From: Alteromonas naphthalenivorans
GTDB lineage: Bacteria; Pseudomonadota; Gammaproteobacteria; Enterobacterales; Alteromonadaceae
DNA length: 64,000 nucleotides
Reading direction: 5' to 3'
Assembly: GCF_000213655.1 (NCBI RefSeq)
Contig: NC_015554.1
Span: 4,908,149 to 4,972,148 of the forward strand
In this document: positions 59,289 to 64,000 of the stretch, piece by piece
Numbering within the stretch: the first letter of the stretch is position 1
Layout: each line of letters begins with the position of its first letter
Notes under the pieces: model-generated
What the model saw: only the letters and a program-made list of their open reading frames with translations
The model's database searches: none
Told to the model about the DNA's origin: nothing
Position numbers and translations under genes: made by a program

Positions 59289-59722
59289 GCAGTTTCCAGC
59301 GTGCTTTCAAAGCGGGCTACCGCTTCATCTTCTGGAATAGGGTGTTCTAACACATCAATGTGTATGGGCGCGGCAAGGAGGGTAGCGCCGGTATTTTTCA
59401 TTGTGGTTTCTATCTCTTTTGCGCCATGGCAGAAGGTATCGTAACTAGTGTCACCTAAACCAATCACATAGAAATTCACACCCTTCAAATCAGCATCTTT
59501 TAATGATTTCGCAAAAGGTTGGATATTATCAGGTAGTTCACCAGCACCATGGGTTGATGTACACAGTATCCATGTTGAATCTTTATTAATATCGTTAAGC
59601 GTTGGTTCAAGATGAATAGTGAAAGTATTGCCCTGCTGTTCAAGCATTTTCGCAATAGCTTCGGCTACATATTCTGAAGCGCCAAGCATGGTACCCACAA
59701 TTATTTCGTAGTGCGTTGTCAT
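59285..59722 (-). CDS. mioC: MioC-like flavodoxin
   Basis: A 145-residue flavodoxin-domain protein near oriC. The FMN phosphate loop G-T-M-L-G-A-S-E-Y and S-T-H-G-A-G-E-L-P-D are those of MioC, and V-I-G-L-G-D-T-S-Y-D-T-F-C follows. In E. coli mioC abuts oriC; here the DnaT and DnaC genes are between. MioC is needed for biotin synthase activity in vitro. Start at ATG 59722. Confidence 0.9.
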   Translation of the reverse strand: MTTHYEIIVGTMLGASEYVAEAIAKMLEQQGNTFTIHLEPTLNDINKDSTWILCTSTHGAGELPDNIQPFAKSLKDADLKGVNFYVIGLGDTSYDTFCHGAKEIETTMKNTGATLLAAPIHIDVLEHPIPEDEAVARFESTLETA

Positions 59723-59725
59723 CAA

Positions 59726-61114
59726 TTATTTACCAATACAGAAAGATGAAAATATCTTACCAAGTAAGTCGTCTGAGGTGAATTCACCAGTGATTTCACA
59801 TAATGACTGATGGGCTAATCGAAGTTCTTCTGCAAGTAATTCACCGGCCATAGCATCGTGAAGTTGTTGTTCGCCTATCACTACATATTCGTAGGCTTTT
59901 TCCAACGCATCTAGGTGACGTCTACGGGCAATGAATTGCCCTTCAGTGGTAGTGTCGAAACCCATGGTTTTGGCTAAATGATCCCTTAGGGTATCGATAC
60001 CGTCGCTTTGTTTTGCTGAAATATTAATAACGGGCATGTCGCCATGTTCCGTTTTCACTTGATTCAGGCCTACTTGTAAGTCGCTTAGATCCGCTTTGTT
60101 TTTGATTACCGTGGTAGGAATACCCTCTGGTAAGCGCGCCATAAATTCAGGCCAAATTTTATAGGGATCTGCTATGTCGGTAGTGGTTGAATCGGTAACA
60201 AACAGTACGTGATCGGCTTCGCTAATGGCTTGCCATGCTCGCTCAATACCAATTTTTTCTACTTTGTCAGGGCTATCACGAAGACCAGCAGTATCAATGA
60301 TATGTACCGGCATACCGTTAATGTGGATATGCTCTTTTAATACATCACGAGTAGTACCTGCAATCTCGGTCACAATGGCGCTATCCCGGCCTGCCAAAGC
60401 ATTAAGTAAACTTGATTTACCCGCATTAGGGCGCCCGGCAATAACCACCTGCATCCCTTCTCTAAGCAGGCTTCCCTGCTTGGCTTGTTCTCTCACCACT
60501 TGAAGATGCGCAAGTATGGCGGCTAAGTCACCAGACACTTTGCCATCAGATAAGAAATCAATTTCTTCTTCAGGAAAGTCGATTGCGGCTTCAACGTACA
60601 TACGCAAATGAACGATTTGATCGGATAAGGTTTGTATTTGGGTTGAAAACTCGCCCTGTAACGAACGTAGCGCGCTTCTTGCCGCTTGTTTAGAGCTGGC
60701 ATCTATTAAATCGGCGATCGCCTCAGCTTGCGCCAAATCGAGCTTATCGTTAATAAAGGCTTGTTCACTGAACTCACCTGGGTTGGCTAATCGCGCCTTA
60801 CCAGTGGATAACACTGCGTCAATAAGCATATCCATCACAACCTGGCCGCCATGACCTTGTAGTTCTAATACATCTTCGCCCGTAAATGAATTAGGCCCTT
60901 TGAAGAATAGCGCGATACCTTGGTCGATAACGTTTTGTTGGCTATCGACAAACGGGGTATAGGTCGCCAATCTTGGCGTTAGCGCTGTGGGAACTAATAC
61001 CTCAGCGATAGCCTTTGCGTAGGGACCTGAAACCCGCACTATTCCAACACCACCGCGCCCAGGGGCAGTAGCTTGAGCGGTAATGGTATCGGTTGTGATG
61101 ATATGTGAATCCAT
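59726..61114 (-). CDS. mnmE: tRNA modification GTPase MnmE
   Basis: A 462-residue GTPase, partner of MnmG in wobble uridine modification. N-terminal tetrahydrofolate-binding domain ([13 protein letters not shown]), helical domain, and inserted G domain with [10 protein letters not shown] and D-T-A-G-L-R-D. The C-terminus C-I-G-K is the essential cysteine motif. It starts three bases after the yajQ stop codon. Confidence 0.98.
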   Translation of the reverse strand: MDSHIITTDTITAQATAPGRGGVGIVRVSGPYAKAIAEVLVPTALTPRLATYTPFVDSQQNVIDQGIALFFKGPNSFTGEDVLELQGHGGQVVMDMLIDAVLSTGKARLANPGEFSEQAFINDKLDLAQAEAIADLIDASSKQAARSALRSLQGEFSTQIQTLSDQIVHLRMYVEAAIDFPEEEIDFLSDGKVSGDLAAILAHLQVVREQAKQGSLLREGMQVVIAGRPNAGKSSLLNALAGRDSAIVTEIAGTTRDVLKEHIHINGMPVHIIDTAGLRDSPDKVEKIGIERAWQAISEADHVLFVTDSTTTDIADPYKIWPEFMARLPEGIPTTVIKNKADLSDLQVGLNQVKTEHGDMPVINISAKQSDGIDTLRDHLAKTMGFDTTTEGQFIARRRHLDALEKAYEYVVIGEQQLHDAMAGELLAEELRLAHQSLCEITGEFTSDDLLGKIFSSFCIGK

Positions 61115-61117
61115 ATT

Positions 61118-61600
61118 TTAGTCGCGAAAGTTCTTAAATTGAAAAGGCTGACCTAAATCTGATGATTTAACCAAGGCCATGGCTTGTTGTAAATCGTCAC
61201 GCTTTTTACCGGTTACTCGAAGTTCTTCACCTTGAATCGCCGTTTGTACCTTAATTTTCGCGTCTTTAATTATTTTTACGATTTTCTTAGCAATAGGCTG
61301 TTCTATGCCTTCTTTAAAAGCAATCGTTTGGCGATAGGTCTTTCCATTTGCGTCAAAAGGTTTTACGTCCAGAAAAGAAGTATCTAGGTTTCGTTTAGAA
61401 CATGCGGTTCTAAACATACTTTCCATTTGCTGCAACTGGAATTCAGCTTCCGCTTTCATTACCACAGTTTTTTCTTTGTATTCAAAGCTCGCAACAATGC
61501 CGCGAAAGTCGAAACGTGTGGCAAGTTCCCGATGGGCATTTTCAGTGGCGTTACGCACTTCTTCCATATTGATTTCAGACACAATATCAAATGATGGCAT
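61118..61600 (-). CDS. yajQ: YajQ family nucleotide-binding protein
   Basis: A 160-residue YajQ protein: M-P-S-F-D-I-V-S-E at the start, R-F-D-F-R-G near 30, and [20 protein letters not shown] at the end. Relatives bind RNA, GTP or cyclic di-GMP. It directly precedes mnmE, not its usual E. coli place, so it may be co-expressed with it. Confidence 0.93.
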   Translation of the reverse strand: MPSFDIVSEINMEEVRNATENAHRELATRFDFRGIVASFEYKEKTVVMKAEAEFQLQQMESMFRTACSKRNLDTSFLDVKPFDANGKTYRQTIAFKEGIEQPIAKKIVKIIKDAKIKVQTAIQGEELRVTGKKRDDLQQAMALVKSSDLGQPFQFKNFRD

Positions 61601-61621
61601 AGTTAATTTATCCTCGTAGAC

Positions 61622-61649
61622 AAAACAGCCCGCAATTGGCGGGCTGTTT
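61622..61649 (-). terminator. terminator after yidC
   Basis: AACAGCCCGC and GCGGGCTGTT (read on the minus strand) around a short CAATT-type loop with following T residues, between yidC and yajQ. It separates the rpmH-to-yidC unit from yajQ-mnmE. Confidence 0.8.
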
Positions 61650-61671
61650 ATTATAAAAGAAATAGACGTTG

Positions 61672-63324
61672 CTATTTAATTCCCCGCTTCTCCATAGAAG
61701 CATATATCATTTTGGCTTGTACTAACGTAATGATGTTACTTACTAACCAGTATAATACTAGACCTGCTGGGAACCATAAGAAGAACACACTCATTGCCAC
61801 AGGCATGAACTGCATTATCTTCTGCTGCATAGGGTCAGTAATTGTTGTCGGTTGTAGTTTCTGTAACAAGTACATACTTGCGCCCGTTAATATAGGCAAT
61901 ACAAAGTACGGGTCTTTCACTGATAAGTCAGTGATCCACAATGCAAAATCTGCATGGCGTAATTCAACACTTTCCATTAACACCCAATAGAGTGCTAGGA
62001 ATATTGGCATTTGAAGTACGAGCGGTAAACAACCACCCATTGGGTTAACTTTTTCTTTCTTGTAAAGCTCCATCATTGACTGAGACATTTTTTGTCTGTC
62101 ATCGCCAAAACGGTCTTTAAGTTGTTGCATTTTAGGCGCTAAGTTACGCATGCGAGCCATAGACTCGTATTGCTTCTTAGTCAGCCAGTACATAGCACCT
62201 TTCACTACGATAGTAATTAAGATGATGGCCACACCCCAGTTATTCACTAAGCTGTGAAGGAACGTAAGCAAAGAAAACAGTGATTGCGATATCCACCATA
62301 GAATGCCGTAATCGACGGTTAAATCTAATCCGCGGGCGATCTCTTTTAACTTGTCTTGATCTTTTGGACCCATATAAAGGGTGCTAGACAACGTTTTTGC
62401 TTCGCCGGTATTAACCACTGCCGCAGGCATCAATACACCGATAACCGCGTATTGATTTGAAATATTGCGCGAGTAAATGGTGTTAACTTGATCTTGTGGT
62501 GGTACCCAAGCTGATACAAAGTAATGCTCGAGCATACCAGCCCAACCTGCCTTGGTGGTTTCACGCAACTTGTCATCTGCAATATCATCAAACGTGTATT
62601 TTTGATAACGGTCTTCTTCGGTTGAATACGCTGCGCCGCGATAGGTAGGCATAAACATGTTGCCGTCGTCTTCCGCGTCAATAACTTGCTTAAGCTGTGC
62701 GTATTGCTGCACATTAGCCGCAGCACCTGAGTTATTCTGAACCGTGTAATTTACCGCAACGTTGTAATGGTCTTTTTTGAAGATGAACGTCTTAGTAACA
62801 GTAAGTCCTTGGTCGTTTTTCCATACCAAAGGTACTTCTAGCGTATCACCGGTCATCTCGTAGAAATTGCTGTCGGTACGATAAACAGGGCGACCACTGC
62901 TGCTAGCATCAGGTCCGTTAGCACCAATAAGACCACTTTGCGCTACATATAAGTTATTACCTGAACGTAATAAGCTATAAGGTTCTTCAGAGCCTTGGGT
63001 AACTGGAAACTTCAATAAGTCGGCGGTAATAACGTCGCCACCCAATAAGTCGATGCGAAGGTCTAGGCCATCAGTTTTAACTTCGATAATGCGGTTAGCA
63101 TTTGATGCGCTAGCCATTGGTTTAGCTGCAGGTACGCTATCACCGGTAGGCACATCTTCAGATTGTGCATCATCAAATGATGGCACACCTTGTGATACCT
63201 GTTCGGCTTGCTCTGTTTGTACTTGCTGTACAGGTTGAGGTCCGTATTCTTTTTGCCATTGTTGCCAAAGCAAAAAGCTGACCAGCGCCAGGCCAATTAT
63301 CAGAAAACTACGTTGCGATTCCAT
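61672..63324 (-). CDS. yidC: membrane protein insertase YidC
   Basis: A 550-residue inner-membrane insertase. N-terminal membrane anchor after M-E-S-Q-R-S-F-L, a large periplasmic domain (about 40-340) and the C-terminal five-segment insertase core with N-P-M-G-G-C-L-P and the catalytic-groove arginine in that region. Start chosen at ATG 63324; the open frame upstream overlaps yidD. It helps insert Fo c subunit, whose gene is also in this window. Confidence 0.97.
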   Translation of the reverse strand: MESQRSFLIIGLALVSFLLWQQWQKEYGPQPVQQVQTEQAEQVSQGVPSFDDAQSEDVPTGDSVPAAKPMASASNANRIIEVKTDGLDLRIDLLGGDVITADLLKFPVTQGSEEPYSLLRSGNNLYVAQSGLIGANGPDASSSGRPVYRTDSNFYEMTGDTLEVPLVWKNDQGLTVTKTFIFKKDHYNVAVNYTVQNNSGAAANVQQYAQLKQVIDAEDDGNMFMPTYRGAAYSTEEDRYQKYTFDDIADDKLRETTKAGWAGMLEHYFVSAWVPPQDQVNTIYSRNISNQYAVIGVLMPAAVVNTGEAKTLSSTLYMGPKDQDKLKEIARGLDLTVDYGILWWISQSLFSLLTFLHSLVNNWGVAIILITIVVKGAMYWLTKKQYESMARMRNLAPKMQQLKDRFGDDRQKMSQSMMELYKKEKVNPMGGCLPLVLQMPIFLALYWVLMESVELRHADFALWITDLSVKDPYFVLPILTGASMYLLQKLQPTTITDPMQQKIMQFMPVAMSVFFLWFPAGLVLYWLVSNIITLVQAKMIYASMEKRGIK

Positions 63325-63334
63325 ATAGGTCTCT

Positions 63335-63604
63335 TTATTTTGAGTGTTTATCTTGTTGTTTTTCCGGTACTGGGTCGTAACCACCGGCATGCAAAGGATG
63401 GCATCTTAATATGCGTTTGATTGATAGCCAACCGCCTTTTACTAATCCATGTGTTTTTAATGCTTCAATAGCATACCAAGAACATGATGGATGAAAACGA
63501 CAGCGTTGTCCTAAAATAGGAGATATAAACCATTGATACAGTTTTATGAGTATCAGTGGTATCGCGATTAAGACGCGTTGCAACGTTTGGCTAATTTTTT
63601 CCAT
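63335..63604 (-). CDS. yidD: membrane insertion efficiency factor YidD
   Basis: An 89-residue protein with the YidD signature: [20 protein letters not shown] and G-G-Y-D-P-V-P, and an amphipathic N-terminal helix. Its start overlaps the end of rnpA by 37 bases, a well-known arrangement in this cluster. It aids YidC-dependent insertion. Confidence 0.97.
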   Translation of the reverse strand: MEKISQTLQRVLIAIPLILIKLYQWFISPILGQRCRFHPSCSWYAIEALKTHGLVKGGWLSIKRILRCHPLHAGGYDPVPEKQQDKHSK

Positions 63605-63927
63605 AGCTTATCCATCGTTGCGAAAATCTCTTGATTGCTAAGTTTATCAGCACCAGATTTACCAATTACGATAATATCCACATTTGGGAGATCATGTTGT
63701 TTATGGCGAAAACTTTCACGAATTAGACGTTTTAAACGATTACGGTCGTGAGCTTTACGAATGCGCTTTTTGGCAAGTGTAATGCCTAAACGTGGAGATG
63801 GTAGAGTATTGGTTCTTGCAAGGATGGTAAACGAGGGAGATACAGCTGGAATTGCATTATCAAACACATAGGTAAAGTGGGTGGGAGTTAACAGACGTAA
63901 CTCCCGTGAAAAATGATTTTCGCCCAC
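63568..63927 (-). CDS. rnpA: ribonuclease P protein component
   Basis: A 119-residue basic protein that binds the RNase P RNA. The family motif [13 protein letters not shown] is in the middle of the protein, and R-L-G-I-T-L-A-K-K precedes it. GTG start at 63927. Follows rpmH by about 22 bases. Confidence 0.96.
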   Translation of the reverse strand: MGENHFSRELRLLTPTHFTYVFDNAIPAVSPSFTILARTNTLPSPRLGITLAKKRIRKAHDRNRLKRLIRESFRHKQHDLPNVDIIVIGKSGADKLSNQEIFATMDKLWKKLAKRCNAS

Positions 63928-63949
63928 TTTAGGTGCTTTCTACTTAAGC

Positions 63950-64000
63950 TTAAGCAGAAAGACGAGCGCGGCCTTTTGCACGGCGAGCTGCTAGTATTTT
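63950..64000 (-). CDS. rpmH: ribosomal protein L34, 3' end only
   Basis: The last 16 codons read K-I-L-A-A-R-R-A-K-G-R-A-R-L-S-A and stop, the C-terminus of L34. The rest lies beyond the window. First gene of the rpmH-rnpA-yidD-yidC unit. Confidence 0.95.
   Translation of the reverse strand, partial: KILAARRAKGRARLSA

Overview
The window is a chromosomal segment of a marine gammaproteobacterium, most likely of the Alteromonadaceae (Alteromonas or a close relative). The basis is protein-level resemblance plus the origin-proximal gene order rpmH-rnpA-yidD-yidC-yajQ-mnmE-mioC-dnaT-dnaC-oriC-mnmG-rsmG-parA-parB-atpIBEFHAGDC. Species cannot be fixed from the sequence alone.

Layout. (a) 1-3100: housekeeping genes. 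These are a truncated DUF1206 membrane protein, the minus-strand set rph-pyrE-tusA, and the divergent yicC. (b) 3077-26448: a ~23.4-kb genomic island inserted in the 3' end of yicC. Next to yicC it carries a P4-type tyrosine integrase with putative arm-site repeats. At the far end lies the displaced yicC 3' end (19/24 nt identical, same peptide EQIQNIE) with its own terminator. Cargo: a higBA toxin-antitoxin pair, a decayed helicase gene, an operon joining a type I restriction-modification system (hsdR-hsdM-hsdS) to a Hachiman-type defence pair (hamA-hamB), an AlpA/DUF927 module, two different hipBA modules, an AAA/DUF4143 ATPase and an uncharacterised gene. No relaxase or conjugation genes are seen, so the island would need help to move. 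(c) 26670-27541: two small orphan genes. (d) 27771-38494: a carbohydrate-utilisation locus of GH1 glycosidase, GPH-family sugar transporter and LacI regulator, divergent from a frameshifted TonB-dependent receptor and two flavin-dependent (tryptophan) halogenase homologues. Three LacI-type palindromes lie in the divergent intergenic region. (e) 38650-45301: assorted core or lineage genes: SnoaL-like secreted protein, OmpA-family lipoprotein, HD-GYP phosphodiesterase, Atl protein, DTW-domain enzyme, glutathione S-transferase and a pair of paralogous membrane proteins. (f) 45456-64000: the origin region. The complete F1Fo ATP synthase operon, parAB, rsmG and mnmG are transcribed away from oriC (about 57.2-57.8 kb). 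On the other side of oriC lie dnaC/dnaT-like helicase-loader genes, mioC, mnmE, yajQ, yidC, yidD, rnpA and the 3' end of rpmH.

How it works together. The island looks like a mobilizable defence island. Restriction-modification and Hachiman are translationally linked in one transcript headed by a small helix-turn-helix gene. The toxin-antitoxin modules may help retention or add defence, and each hip module has its own palindromic operator set. The sugar locus has the usual marine TonB design: receptor import, inner-membrane symport, cytoplasmic hydrolysis and LacI control. No tRNA, rRNA, CRISPR array or intact IS element was seen.
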